Notes under the pieces: model-generated
What the model was told of the DNA's origin: nothing
The model's database searches: none
The model's input: only the letters and a program-made list of their open reading frames with translations
Part shown: positions 51,316-59,575 of the stretch, in pieces
How positions within the stretch are numbered: position 1 is the stretch's first letter
How the letters are laid out: each line of letters opens with the position of its first letter
From: DATKZH01 sp964475955
GTDB taxonomy: Bacteria; Planctomycetota; Planctomycetia; Pirellulales; Thermoguttaceae
Direction: 5' to 3'
Length of the DNA: 64,000 bases
NCBI GenBank assembly: GCA_964475955.1
Contig: CAYYZY010000012.1
Location: 11,385 to 75,384 of the forward strand
Program-made: the position numbers and the translations under genes

Positions 51316-52932
51316 TCACGCGCCCCGGATCAGCCGCGACACGAACGCCCCGACACGGCTCGTCAGCCGACGCCACTCCACCGGAAGCAGATTCGTCTTC
51401 AAGACGCTCCTGCCCAGTGCCTGGAGCGCCAGGCCGTAACACGGGGCGAACGTGAGCGCGTTGTCGCGGAACGCCGTGGCGTTGAGCACGTGCGCGCCGA
51501 CGAGCCGGCGAAACGAATCGACCCGGCCCGTCTCGTACCCCAGATTCGCGCCGAGATAGCGGGGGAGTCCCGGCAGCTTCATCGCGTTTCCCAGCAGGAA
51601 CAGCTTGTCGACTTGGGCCGCTCGGTAGATATTCATGTAGAAGCCGATCGAGCGCTGGACCTCCGTCACCAGGTCGTTGAACACGGGCCGCATGGCCTGG
51701 AAAGCCGCCTTCGGGTCTTCGGACGAGGCGACGTTGCGTTTCAAGTGCTCGGCTTTGGCGAACGTCAATCGCAACTCCTTGGTGAGCTGTCGGCTGAAGT
51801 GGTTGCCTCCCAGCGGAATGCTCCGTTGCCAGATGCGGCGCCCGTCGGTGATCATCAGGTCGGTGGCGTCGGTACCCATGCTGAGCACGACCTTGGAGGG
51901 CGGCGGGTTGTTTGGGTCGTACTCCTCGGCCGAAGGCAAATCGTCGAGCTGATCGAACACGAGGAAGTTGTACACGGCCAACGGCGCAAGCTGGACGAAG
52001 TCCGTGGTAATGCCCGCCGAGCGGAGTGGAGCGAGGGCGCGCGACAACTGGTCGCGCTTCATGGCGAAGAGGCCGACTTCGGCCTCGAGCACGAAACCGT
52101 CGGTCGCCGCGCCCGCGATCTGCTGGTAGTCCCAGGCCACGTCTTCAAGAGGGAAGGGGATCTGCTGTCTTGCCTCGAACTTGACGATCTCCGGCACGCG
52201 CTTGGTTTCGACCGACGGCAGGAGGAAGAACCGGGCCAGGCCGTTCTGCCCCGGCACCGACATGGCGAGCCGGTCGCCGCGTACGTCGTTTCGGGCCTGG
52301 AATTGTCTGACGGCGTCGCCGACGATGGCTTCCGGCGCGGCATCGGGCTGCGTGAGGATCTTGGGGTACTCGAGGTAGTCGAACGCGTCGGCAACGATCT
52401 GGTTCGTCCCCTCGGCCGCCCGGCAGCGGATCGCCTTCAGCGCGGCGTTGCCCACCTCAATCCCCCAAACCGCTCTGCCGGAGGCTTGGACCGGCGGGCC
52501 GGGGATCGACGCCGCCGTGCGCCGCGAGGACGCCGGTCGACGGGCGCCCGGCGCGGGCTTCTCGGGCGACGATGCCGGCTTCTGGACCGCGCGCTCGATC
52601 GGGGTCGCCGACACGACGGGGCGAGGAATCGGCCCCTCGCCAACGCGACTTGCCTCCTGCGGTTGCGGCCCGCCGCGGCCCTCCGGCTTCCCCGAACGGA
52701 CCAGCGCCACGTGCGCCTGTGCCAACTCCTCCAGGATGCGATGGGCGTGCTCGGCCTGACTCCGGTCCGACGCCGTGGCATACGGACGCACCCGCTCGTA
52801 GCGCTCAACCGCCGCCCGGCCGATCCGCCCTTCGTCGGTCTCGCCGTGGGGAAGGCCGAGCAGATCGTGCGGGCTCGGCGGCCTCCGATCGAGGGGAATC
52901 TGCAACCACTCCCAGTAAGGATCGAAAGCCAT
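51316..52932 (-). CDS. pilM: PilM-like type IV pilus assembly ATPase-fold protein with N-terminal J-like domain
   Basis: 538 residues. From about residue 155 the sequence is PilM: GIEVGNAALKAIRCR (the actin-like phosphate-1 motif), SVPGQNGLARFFLLPSVETK, VPEIVKFEARQQIPFPLED, DVAWDYQQI, STDATDL-like GTDATDLMITDG, LTKELRLTFAKAEHLKR and GFYMNIYRAAQVDKLFLLGN. PilM is the cytoplasmic actin-like part of the pilus alignment complex. Residues 1-80 (PYWEWLQIP, then DLLGLPHGETDE and RYERVRPYA) are an extra domain typical of planctomycete proteins. Between them is a Pro/Ser-rich linker. No pilN, pilO or pilQ gene is adjacent. The short gap to hemA (55 bp) makes the two genes convergent. Confidence 0.8.
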   Translation of the reverse strand: MAFDPYWEWLQIPLDRRPPSPHDLLGLPHGETDEGRIGRAAVERYERVRPYATASDRSQAEHAHRILEELAQAHVALVRSGKPEGRGGPQPQEASRVGEGPIPRPVVSATPIERAVQKPASSPEKPAPGARRPASSRRTAASIPGPPVQASGRAVWGIEVGNAALKAIRCRAAEGTNQIVADAFDYLEYPKILTQPDAAPEAIVGDAVRQFQARNDVRGDRLAMSVPGQNGLARFFLLPSVETKRVPEIVKFEARQQIPFPLEDVAWDYQQIAGAATDGFVLEAEVGLFAMKRDQLSRALAPLRSAGITTDFVQLAPLAVYNFLVFDQLDDLPSAEEYDPNNPPPSKVVLSMGTDATDLMITDGRRIWQRSIPLGGNHFSRQLTKELRLTFAKAEHLKRNVASSEDPKAAFQAMRPVFNDLVTEVQRSIGFYMNIYRAAQVDKLFLLGNAMKLPGLPRYLGANLGYETGRVDSFRRLVGAHVLNATAFRDNALTFAPCYGLALQALGRSVLKTNLLPVEWRRLTSRVGAFVSRLIRGA

Positions 52933-53342
52933 CGGACCTCGCCAGCAGTCTCGAGCCCCGCGGGCAACGTCGAGGGGCGGCGCTGCCGAGCGACGCGGGA
53001 CGATCCCCCCAGTATACGAGACAAACGCGCCGGCTCAAGAAGTCTCCCGCGGCACGCGCTGCGCGGGCTCACGCCGATGGTTTGCCGCGCGTCACGGTGA
53101 CCATTCAAGGTCGCCGAACGCAAGGGGGCCGGCCCCCGGTTCGCGGCCAGGAGATCCTCGGGCCTCTCAGAATACGAGGGTCACTGGACGGCTTATGCGT
53201 CCTGCTGTTGTCAGCCCGCACTTCTCACGCCCCGCCGACCCGAAGCGCAAGCGACGCATTGGATTGCACTTCGCCTCGCTTGCGCTTCGGGTTGGTGTGG
53301 GCGCCCTATTGTTGAGTGTCCGCGGGTGGTGAGAAATGCGGG
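52933..53342. other. Intergenic region upstream of pilM with a long hairpin
   Basis: About 410 bp downstream of ispG on its strand. Besides the hairpin at 53238-53292, nothing protein-like was seen. Confidence 0.5.
53238..53292. repeat. Perfect 17-bp inverted repeat (possible terminator of ispG)
   Basis: ACCCGAAGCGCAAGCGA (53238-53254) and TCGCTTGCGCTTCGGGT (53276-53292) form a long GC-rich hairpin with a 21-nt loop. A T-tract is lacking. It lies about 50 bp beyond the ispG stop codon and resembles a recurrent planctomycete intergenic palindrome. Confidence 0.6.
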
Positions 53343-54506
53343 TTAAGGCGTCTCGCCGGTCCGTTCGGCGATCAGGGCGTCGAGTTCGACCTTCAGCCGG
53401 GGGAGGATCTCGTCGTACGCGAACGCGCCCACCAGCCGCTCGCCCCGCTTCAGGTTGACGCGCTTCGGGCCGCACCACAGGCCCAGGTCGGCCTCGTCGG
53501 TCTCGCCGGGGCCGTTCACCCGGCAGCCCATCACGGCAATGGTGATCGGCACGTCGGCTGCGTAGCGGGTCATTTCCTTGACCTGCCGGGCCAGTTCGAC
53601 GAAGTCCTCGTTCTGGACCCTGGAGCAGCTCGGGCAACTGATGATGTTCAACCGCCCGAGGCCCGGGTCGACCGCCCCGCCCACGCGCCCGGCGGCGACG
53701 TCGGCCAGGATCCGCCGGCCCGCCTCGACCTCCTCGTGTTTGCGCGCGTTGGGAACGGTGAGCGACACGCGGATGGTATCGCCGATCCCCAGGGTGAGAA
53801 GCGCTGCCAAGGCCATCCGCGTCTTGGCGATTCCCTCCGGCGGCATCCCCGCCTCGGTCACGCCCAGGTGCAACGGCACGTCGGGCCGCTGGTCGGCGAA
53901 GCGCCGATTCACCTCGATCACGCGGGCAGGGTCGGAGTCTTTGAGCGATACGCAAAACCGGGTGAAGCCCAGCGAGTCGAGCAGCTCGCAGTGTTCCAGC
54001 GCGCCGGCGAGCATGGGGCCGAGCCGGTCGCCGCGGGCGTGTCGCTCGCGCTGGGCCGGGTCGACCGACCCGCAGTTCACGCCCACGCGAATCGCGCAGT
54101 CGTGCCGTGCCGCCACGTCGACGAGGAAGCGGACCTTGTCTTGCCATGGCCGGTCGGGCTCATGATGGTAAAGATGCCCCGGGTTGTAGCGGATCTTCTG
54201 GACCAGCGGCGCCACGTCGGACGCCACCCGGTAGTTCTCTTGAAGGTCGACCGACAGGTTGGCCCCGGTGCGCGGGCGGATGGCGGCCAGGGCCTCGGCG
54301 TCGCGGCGGCTGTCGACGGCGATTCGCACCACGCCGGCTCCGGCCTCGGCCAGGAGGTTGGCCTGGGCCGCGGTGGCGTCGACGTCTGCGGTTTTCGTCG
54401 CGCACATGCTCTGGACGACGACCGGATTGCCTCCGCCAATCGTCACGGAGCCGACGCGGATCGGACGAGTAGGGTTCCGGGTAGGCTTCAAGGGAGGGGT
54501 TGCCAC
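53343..54506 (-). CDS. ispG: 4-hydroxy-3-methylbut-2-en-1-yl diphosphate synthase
   Basis: 387 residues. IspG (GcpE) carries out the next-to-last step of the methylerythritol phosphate route to isoprenoids, with a [4Fe-4S] cluster and a flavodoxin or ferredoxin donor. The cluster Cys residues are in IISCPSCSR and VMGCRVNGPGE. VGSVTIGGGNPVVVQSM and the TIM-barrel blocks VRIAVDSRRDAEAL, IRYNPGHLYHH and GVNCGSVD are canonical. The start is GTG 54506; no good Shine-Dalgarno was seen, and another start 15-20 residues downstream is possible, but the conserved sequence begins near residue 14. No other isoprenoid gene is near. Confidence 0.95.
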   Translation of the reverse strand: MATPPLKPTRNPTRPIRVGSVTIGGGNPVVVQSMCATKTADVDATAAQANLLAEAGAGVVRIAVDSRRDAEALAAIRPRTGANLSVDLQENYRVASDVAPLVQKIRYNPGHLYHHEPDRPWQDKVRFLVDVAARHDCAIRVGVNCGSVDPAQRERHARGDRLGPMLAGALEHCELLDSLGFTRFCVSLKDSDPARVIEVNRRFADQRPDVPLHLGVTEAGMPPEGIAKTRMALAALLTLGIGDTIRVSLTVPNARKHEEVEAGRRILADVAAGRVGGAVDPGLGRLNIISCPSCSRVQNEDFVELARQVKEMTRYAADVPITIAVMGCRVNGPGETDEADLGLWCGPKRVNLKRGERLVGAFAYDEILPRLKVELDALIAERTGETP

Positions 54507-55004
54507 TTCTTGGGGGCATGAAAGACATCAAGGATCGCAGGCCGCTTCTCCAAGAGCGTGTCTGAAGGAGTGCTTGCAGTGCCCCCGATTTATCGGGTCT
54601 CGTGCCGAGAATTCGGCCCCAGCCGATTCTACGACCGCAGGAAGGCGGCTGCTCCCAGCTCCTCAAACCACGCCTTAAGACGTCTCTTCCATTGTCGCGA
54701 CCCGCCTACGTACTGCAACAAGAGCGAGGCCCAGAAGGCGACTGGTTCCCCGTTTTCCGCCGGGCGGCCGCTGTGGCCCCCCGCGTCCCCGTGACTCGGC
54801 ATCACGGGCGTTTCCTGCCCCTCTAGTTCGGGGGCGGCGAATGTGATTGACGTTTTCCGGTTGCTTCGACTGGAGAATCTGGAGCGACCTTGCCGATAAC
54901 GCAGGGCGTAGCGATCGCGCCGGACGGGCCTGCGCTCGCTCGGCCACACCCACATGAGGGGTGTATGGAAGGGGGGCCACGGAAAGGAATCGGCTGGCGG
55001 CATT
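54507..55004. other. Intergenic region with a CCCGAT palindrome
   Basis: About 500 bp between divergent ispG and the lipoprotein gene. It contains CCCGATTTATCGGG near 54588, which matches the core of the repeat at 925-992. A minus-strand frame at 54629-55003 is not supported as a gene. Confidence 0.5.
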
Positions 55005-55994
55005 ATGTGGCGTCCCCTGGCGGTCTTGATTCTCCTCGCATCGAGCGGCTGTGCTTTCCTCCCGGAAATCGCACATCAGCCCACCCTCCATAATCCCTTC
55101 CCGCAGATCTCGAAGGTGGCCATCGTCCCCTTCTTCAACCAGAGCACGGAACCGACCGTCGACGGCCACCAGTTCGCGCTGGCCTACTACAACGAGCTGC
55201 AATCGGTGCCCGGCTTCGAGGTGTTGCCGGTCGACGTCGTGGAGCGGGCGATCGCGGCCGAGCAGCTCGAGATCGAGGGTGTGGACGACGTGCGGCGTCT
55301 GGCCCAGTCGCTGGGGGTCGACGCGGTCGTCCTCGGCACGGTCACCGACTTCTCCCCCTACTACCCGCCCCGCTGCGGACTGCACGTGGAGTGGTACGCG
55401 GCCAATTCGGGCTTCCATCCGGTCCCGCCGGGCTACGGGCTCCCGTGGGGAACGCCCGGCGAGGAGCACGTCCCGGACCGCCTGGTGCTCGAGGCGGAGA
55501 TGGCGCTCGCCCGGGAGCAGATGAAGACCCAGACGCCCTCGTGCTCGGCGTCGAGCGGCGAGGCATCCGGTTCCAGCGATGCTAGCACTACCATCGCCTC
55601 CTCAGCGCCGGCCGAAAAGGATTCGCCAGACGGCACGACCGACACAGCAGTAATAGCCAGTACAATCGCTCCAGGAATCCCCCCGGACTGGCCCGATCCG
55701 CGAGGGTTCGTTTCTCCGCCCCCCACGCCGTCGCCTCCCCCTTGCTGGCCGAGCGATGCGCCCGTGTTGCAGCATACGCGCACGTACAACGGCAACGACT
55801 CGGAATTCACCGAGGCGTTGGCGAGCTACTACTATTTCCGCGACGACGCGCGGTTCGGCGGGTGGCAAAGTTACCTGGAACGCAGCGACGACTTCATCCG
55901 TTTTTGTTGCCACAAGCACATCTGGGAGATGCTCAGCGCGCGCGGGGGCGCGGGCCAAACGCGAGTGGTGTGGCGGTGGTCAAGTATCCGATAA
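55005..55994 (+). CDS. CsgG/GNA1162-like lipoprotein
   Basis: 329 residues from ATG 55005. A lipoprotein signal (PLAVLILLASSGCAF) has its lipobox Cys near residue 16. The next 130 residues (VAIVPFFNQSTEPTVDGHQF, SVPGFEVLPVDVVERAI, VDAVVLGTVTDF) follow the PFxNxS...VLG(T/E) pattern of CsgG/GNA1162/FlgO-type outer-membrane lipoproteins. A Ser/Thr/Pro-rich linker (about 185-265) leads to an aromatic segment with YYYFRDDARFGGW and FIRFCCHKHIWEML. The C-terminal domain is unknown to me. An outer-membrane role is inferred from the lipobox only. Confidence 0.65.
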   Translation: MWRPLAVLILLASSGCAFLPEIAHQPTLHNPFPQISKVAIVPFFNQSTEPTVDGHQFALAYYNELQSVPGFEVLPVDVVERAIAAEQLEIEGVDDVRRLAQSLGVDAVVLGTVTDFSPYYPPRCGLHVEWYAANSGFHPVPPGYGLPWGTPGEEHVPDRLVLEAEMALAREQMKTQTPSCSASSGEASGSSDASTTIASSAPAEKDSPDGTTDTAVIASTIAPGIPPDWPDPRGFVSPPPTPSPPPCWPSDAPVLQHTRTYNGNDSEFTEALASYYYFRDDARFGGWQSYLERSDDFIRFCCHKHIWEMLSARGGAGQTRVVWRWSSIR

Positions 55995-56184
55995 CAAGCA
56001 ATGTCGCGTGGGACGGCAGCCCGCGACGCTGGCTCCCGTTTTCCCGACCCTTGCATCAGGTACGATCGACAGACTTTCCCATCGGGTCGCACGTGCCGGC
56101 ATCTCGACCGGCGGCCGCGATCCCGGCGGTGCAGGCGGCGGGACGGGCGGAACGGATTTGCTACAGTGTAGAGGAGAGCACCCA

Positions 56185-56430
56185 ATGGCTCAAGACATCA
56201 ACGTGCTGGCGCTGGTCAAGGGATCGGAACGATACGTGTTCCTCTACGACGACGCCAGTCGCGCCGAGACGCTGCGAGTCTTGGGACGCTACGCCTCGAA
56301 TCCGGAACTGAGCTTCACCTGGTACGACGCCGCCGTGCTCAGCCAGAAGATCCGCCAGGAGAGCCGCAAGCAGAGCGTCTCGAAGCGGTTCAACATCCCC
56401 TTGCCGACCGACAAGGACGAACCGCTCTGA
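56185..56430 (+). CDS. Small conserved-type protein of unknown function
   Basis: 81 residues. GAGGAGA at 56171-56177 lies seven or eight bases before ATG 56185 and fixes the start. The sequence MAQDINVLALVKGSERYVFL is beta-rich at the N-terminus and helical and basic at the C-terminus (SRKQSVSKRFNIPLPTD). It has no cysteine, signal peptide or membrane segment. From memory, proteins with this opening recur next to recombinase genes in planctomycetes, but I know no function. It lies 58 bp before xerC and could share its transcript. Confidence 0.6.
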   Translation: MAQDINVLALVKGSERYVFLYDDASRAETLRVLGRYASNPELSFTWYDAAVLSQKIRQESRKQSVSKRFNIPLPTDKDEPL

Positions 56431-56488
56431 ACGCGGCGCCGGCCCGCCGCTGACCGGGCATCCAGGGGTGAAACGCCTTCTACCGCCG

Positions 56489-57391
56489 ATGCGAACCGCC
56501 GTCGACCGCTTCCTCGGGTACCTTCGCGTTGAACGCAACGCGTCGGAGCTGACGGTCAAGAGCTACCGCGAAGACCTCGCGGCGCTGGTCGACTACCTCG
56601 CGGAATCTTGCGCAGGGGAGTGCCCCAAGCCGAGCCAGGTTACCGTGCTCGATCTGCGCGGCTACGTGGCCGCGTTGCACGAGGCCGGCTATGCGCGGAG
56701 CACCATTGCCCGGCGGCTCGCTTCCATGCGCAGCCTGTTCCGCTTCGGCCAGCGCGAGGGGTGGATCGATCAGAACCCGGCCAAACCGCTCCGCAACCCG
56801 CGCAAGCAGCGGTCGCTCCCCCACTTCCTCTCCGCCGAAGACGTCGGCCGCCTGCTCCAGGCCCCGCCGCCCGATCAATCGCTCGGGCTGCGCGACCGGG
56901 CGATCCTCGAGACGATGTACTCAGCCGGGCTCCGCGTGAGCGAATTGGTCGGCCTGAGCGACGGCGATCTCGACTTCGCCGCCGCCGTGGTCCGCGTTCG
57001 AGGCAAGGGCCGGCGGGAGCGCCTCGCGCCCATCGGCTCCTACGCCGTCCGGGCGCTCAAGCGGTGGCTCCAGGTGCGCAAGCTCGCCCCGGATGAATCG
57101 ATCGGCGCCGAAGCCCCGGTCTTTACCAACAAGTTCGGACGCCGCATGAGCGCGCGGAGCGTCGGCCGAATGCTGGAGAAGTATCTCCGCCAGACGGGGC
57201 TCGACGCGCGGACCACGCCCCACTCGCTCCGCCACAGCTTCGCCACGCACCTGCTGGACCGCGGGGCCGACGTGCGCAGCGTCCAGGAGCTCCTCGGCCA
57301 CAAGAGCCTCGTCACCACGCAGATCTACACCCACGTCAGCTCCGCCGCCCTCCGCGCCGCCTACGAGCGGGCGCACCCGAGAGCGAATTAG
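56489..57391 (+). CDS. Tyrosine recombinase XerC/XerD
   Basis: 300 residues if started at ATG 56489 (MRTAVDRFLGYLRVERN), seven more from GTG 56468. The N-terminal SAM-like domain spans about residues 1-90 (LTVKSYREDLAALVDYL). The catalytic domain shows the first Arg in YSAGLRVSELVGLSDGD, the Lys in RVRGKGRRERLAP, the HxxR box in HSLRHSFATHLLDRG, and the LGHKS.. and nucleophilic Tyr in TTQIYTHVS. These are chromosomal dimer-resolution recombinases acting at dif; length and spacing fit XerC/XerD rather than a phage integrase. XerC and XerD cannot be told apart here. A dif site was not recognised. Confidence 0.88.
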   Translation: MRTAVDRFLGYLRVERNASELTVKSYREDLAALVDYLAESCAGECPKPSQVTVLDLRGYVAALHEAGYARSTIARRLASMRSLFRFGQREGWIDQNPAKPLRNPRKQRSLPHFLSAEDVGRLLQAPPPDQSLGLRDRAILETMYSAGLRVSELVGLSDGDLDFAAAVVRVRGKGRRERLAPIGSYAVRALKRWLQVRKLAPDESIGAEAPVFTNKFGRRMSARSVGRMLEKYLRQTGLDARTTPHSLRHSFATHLLDRGADVRSVQELLGHKSLVTTQIYTHVSSAALRAAYERAHPRAN

Positions 57392-57529
57392 CGGTTCAGC
57401 GACTGCCGTTCGCGTTGCGGGCCGGCCAGTTCCTCTCGGAGCCTCCGCCGGCCCGCGGCCTGATCGGCCGCCCCGCGGCCGGATGGCCCAAACAGCGCCT
57501 TCTTCGACCAGAAGACACAAGGGCGGATT

Positions 57530-57559
57530 TTGACGAACGCCGGGGCCGTATGATAGACT
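57530..57559 (+). promoter_or_regulatory. Candidate promoter of the toxin-antitoxin pair
   Basis: TTGACG (57530-57535) and TAGACT (57554-57559) with an 18-bp spacer, ending about 33 bp before ATG 57592. The distance suits a short leader and self-repression by the antitoxin. Confidence 0.35.
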
Positions 57560-57591
57560 ACCCTTGTGGCCTTAACCGCGGAGCACCTCTG

Positions 57592-57846
57592 ATGACTAAC
57601 AGCACTTCCGACATCGACCAATACGTGCAGGCGAAAATCGCCAGCGGTGAGTTCGCGTCCCGCGAGGAGTTCGCCCACGAGGCCTTTCGCGTTTACCGCG
57701 AGCTGGAAGCGCGGCACGCCGAATTGCGAGCGGTAGTGGCCCAACGCATCGCACAAGCGGAGGGGGGGCAGGTGGGGCCGCTCGACGTCGCCGCAGTTAA
57801 GTCGGAAGGCCGCAGACGACTGGGTCAGCAGAGCTCGCCGGATTGA
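57592..57846 (+). CDS. ParD-like ribbon-helix-helix antitoxin
   Basis: 84 residues from ATG 57592. The start MTNSTSDIDQYVQAKIASGE, with FASREEFAHEAFRVYRELE, is the pattern of ParD/CopG-like antitoxins (strand, helix, helix: DNA binding in the N-terminal 45 residues). The C-terminal half (VAQRIAQAEGGQVGPLD) would wrap the toxin. The stop codon overlaps the toxin start (TGATG), typical of a TA operon. Such antitoxins neutralise the toxin and repress their own promoter. Confidence 0.75.
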   Translation: MTNSTSDIDQYVQAKIASGEFASREEFAHEAFRVYRELEARHAELRAVVAQRIAQAEGGQVGPLDVAAVKSEGRRRLGQQSSPD

Positions 57847-58154
57847 TGTCTGAAATCCTTCGCTGCCACGCCGTCGACGAGGACTTGCTCAGAATCTGGC
57901 TGCACATCGCGCGCGACGACCCCGCCGCCGCTGACCGCCAACTTGAGCGAATCGAGAACCGCTGTCGCGTTCTCGCTTCCCAGCCTGAGATGGGCGAGTT
58001 GCGACCTGATCTGGGCACGAATGTCCGCTGTTTCTCGGTCGACAACTACGTGGTGATCTATCGCCCTCGCGACGACGGCATCCTCCTGCTCCTCGTCACG
58101 CACGGCTCGCGCGACGTCCCTACCGTGTTTCACCAACGCGTCAGCGGCGCCTGA
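57846..58154 (+). CDS. ParE/RelE-superfamily toxin
   Basis: 102 residues from ATG 57846, one base inside the antitoxin stop codon. The sequence ILRCHAVDEDLLRIWLHIARD, followed by AADRQLERIENRCRVLASQP, EMGELRPDLGTNVRCFSVDN and YVVIYRPRDDGILLLLVTHG, is the ParE pattern (helix hairpin, then a beta sheet ending in YxIxYR). ParE toxins poison DNA gyrase and RelE toxins cut mRNA on ribosomes; the two are not distinguishable here. RelE-type catalytic Lys/Arg clusters are weak, favouring ParE. Confidence 0.78.
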   Translation: MSEILRCHAVDEDLLRIWLHIARDDPAAADRQLERIENRCRVLASQPEMGELRPDLGTNVRCFSVDNYVVIYRPRDDGILLLLVTHGSRDVPTVFHQRVSGA

Positions 58155-58179
58155 AGGGAGCCAGGTCGCGCTTCCCGTG

Positions 58180-58198
58180 GCGCGCACGGCGTGCGCGC
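58180..58198. terminator. GC-rich hairpin after the toxin gene
   Basis: GCGCGCAC (58180-58187) and GTGCGCGC (58191-58198) form an 8-bp perfect stem with a three-base loop, 25 bp after the toxin stop codon. It has no T-tract, so its role as terminator is uncertain. Confidence 0.35.
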
Positions 58199-58294
58199 AC
58201 CAAGAACACGTTGGCACCGGCACGGCGGCTGTGACGTGGTGATGGAAACAAGGAGATCGTCTCTCGGTTCGTCGCAGCACGGCAACTCCACGTG

Positions 58295-58927
58295 CTACAC
58301 CAGCCCCTTCCGCACCGCCCAAACGGCGGCCTGCGTGCGGTCGCTGACGGCGATCTTGCGGAGGATGTTCTGCACGTGCTCCTTGACCGTCTCCACGCTG
58401 ATCTCCAGCGAGCGGCCGATCTCCTTGTTGCTCAGCCCGAGGGCCACGTGACGCAGCACCTGCGTCTCACGCTGCGTGAGCGGCACCTCGTCGTCGTCGA
58501 CCGGCTGACGCATCTTCATCTTCTGCACGATCTCGCGCAGCTCCCCGGCCCTCGACGGCGACTCGCCCGCCGCCGCCGACTGAAGCGTGGAGATCAGGTC
58601 CTCCCGGCTGGCCCCCTTGAGCACGTAGTCGGCCGCCCCCAACGCGACCGACCGGGCCATGTACGTCGGGTTGTCGTAGGTCGACAGCATCACGACGGCC
58701 GTCTTCGGCACCTTGCTCCGCAGCTTCTCCAGCGTGGCCAGCCCGTCGCCGTCGGGCATGCGCACGTCGAGCAGCACGACGTTCGGCTTCTGCTGTTCGG
58801 CCAACGCGACCGCCTCCTTACCCGTCGCGGCTTCCGCCACGATCTCGATTTCCGACCCGGCCAACAGGCTGGCCAAGCCCTTGCGAATGACCTCGTGGTC
58901 ATCGGCGACCATCAGCGTTACGCTCAT
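58295..58927 (-). CDS. NarL/LuxR-family response regulator
   Basis: 210 residues from ATG 58927 (MSVTLMVADDHEVIRKGL). The receiver domain holds Asp54 in NVVLLDVRMPDGDG, with the Thr/Ser in VVMLSTYDN and Lys in ADYVLKGAS. The HTH output is at about 147-190: LTQRETQVLRHVALGLSNKE, then IGRSLEISVETVKEHVQNIL, the GerE fold. It would activate or repress target promoters when phosphorylated. No sensor kinase is adjacent, so it is an orphan; the hybrid kinase at 23691 is a possible but unsupported partner. It converges with the toxin-antitoxin pair and is divergent from the NtrC-type gene. Confidence 0.92.
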   Translation of the reverse strand: MSVTLMVADDHEVIRKGLASLLAGSEIEIVAEAATGKEAVALAEQQKPNVVLLDVRMPDGDGLATLEKLRSKVPKTAVVMLSTYDNPTYMARSVALGAADYVLKGASREDLISTLQSAAAGESPSRAGELREIVQKMKMRQPVDDDEVPLTQRETQVLRHVALGLSNKEIGRSLEISVETVKEHVQNILRKIAVSDRTQAAVWAVRKGLV

Positions 58928-59575
58928 CGGAGACTCCCCTATATCGAGTGGAATTGAGCGCCCGCACACGGACCCCTCCTCGGGGGCGTGGCTGTCCCTT
59001 CCGGGGATCGGTTGGCCGATCGCAGCAGGCGCCCATCGGGCCGCGCGACCTCGGCACGGGCTGTGGCGCTGCGTCAAACCGCCGGTCCCGCACCGTCGTG
59101 GCTCGGCCCATCATAGCACGCGAACGGCTAGGATGGAATCCCCCGAAGAAACTAGACACCCCCCCCAAGTCAGCGGCACAGGTGCCCAATTCTGTCCCCG
59201 ATCGAGGGAGAAACGCGCCGGCACCCTCCATCTGTAGGGCATAGCCCGCACAGCCCGCGCCGCTCGGTGCACCGGCTGCGAGGAACGCCGACCTCGGCGC
59301 GTTGACGGCCCTCAACCCGTGACGTAGATATTTGGCGACAGGCCATGTTGTCTTCCCCCACGTGACCCGCCGCTCACCGGCCATCCCAGGCCCCAGGGCG
59401 CAGGCGCGGGGAGCGCCTGCGGCGGTCGCCTTCCGCCAAGGCCCCCACCACGGGCGGGAACGCAACAGGGCCGGGAGGGGTGGTGAACCCGTCGGGGTGT
59501 GCAGGCTCCGGACGGAGGCCGCCGGTTGCTTGCTTGGCGCCCTACCGGAGCGCTCGGAGATTCGAAGGTGAAGGC
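58928..59575. other. Intergenic region between two divergent response-regulator genes
   Basis: About 650 bp, presumably with both promoters. It contains GGTGCCCAATTCTGTCCCC near 59180, similar to a word near 16400. No gene or tRNA was recognised. Confidence 0.5.

Noticed and set aside
54629..55003. Minus-strand open frame of 124 codons in the gap before the lipoprotein gene
   Set aside because: No family resemblance, no ribosome site, Arg/Pro-rich composition typical of GC-rich non-coding frames.
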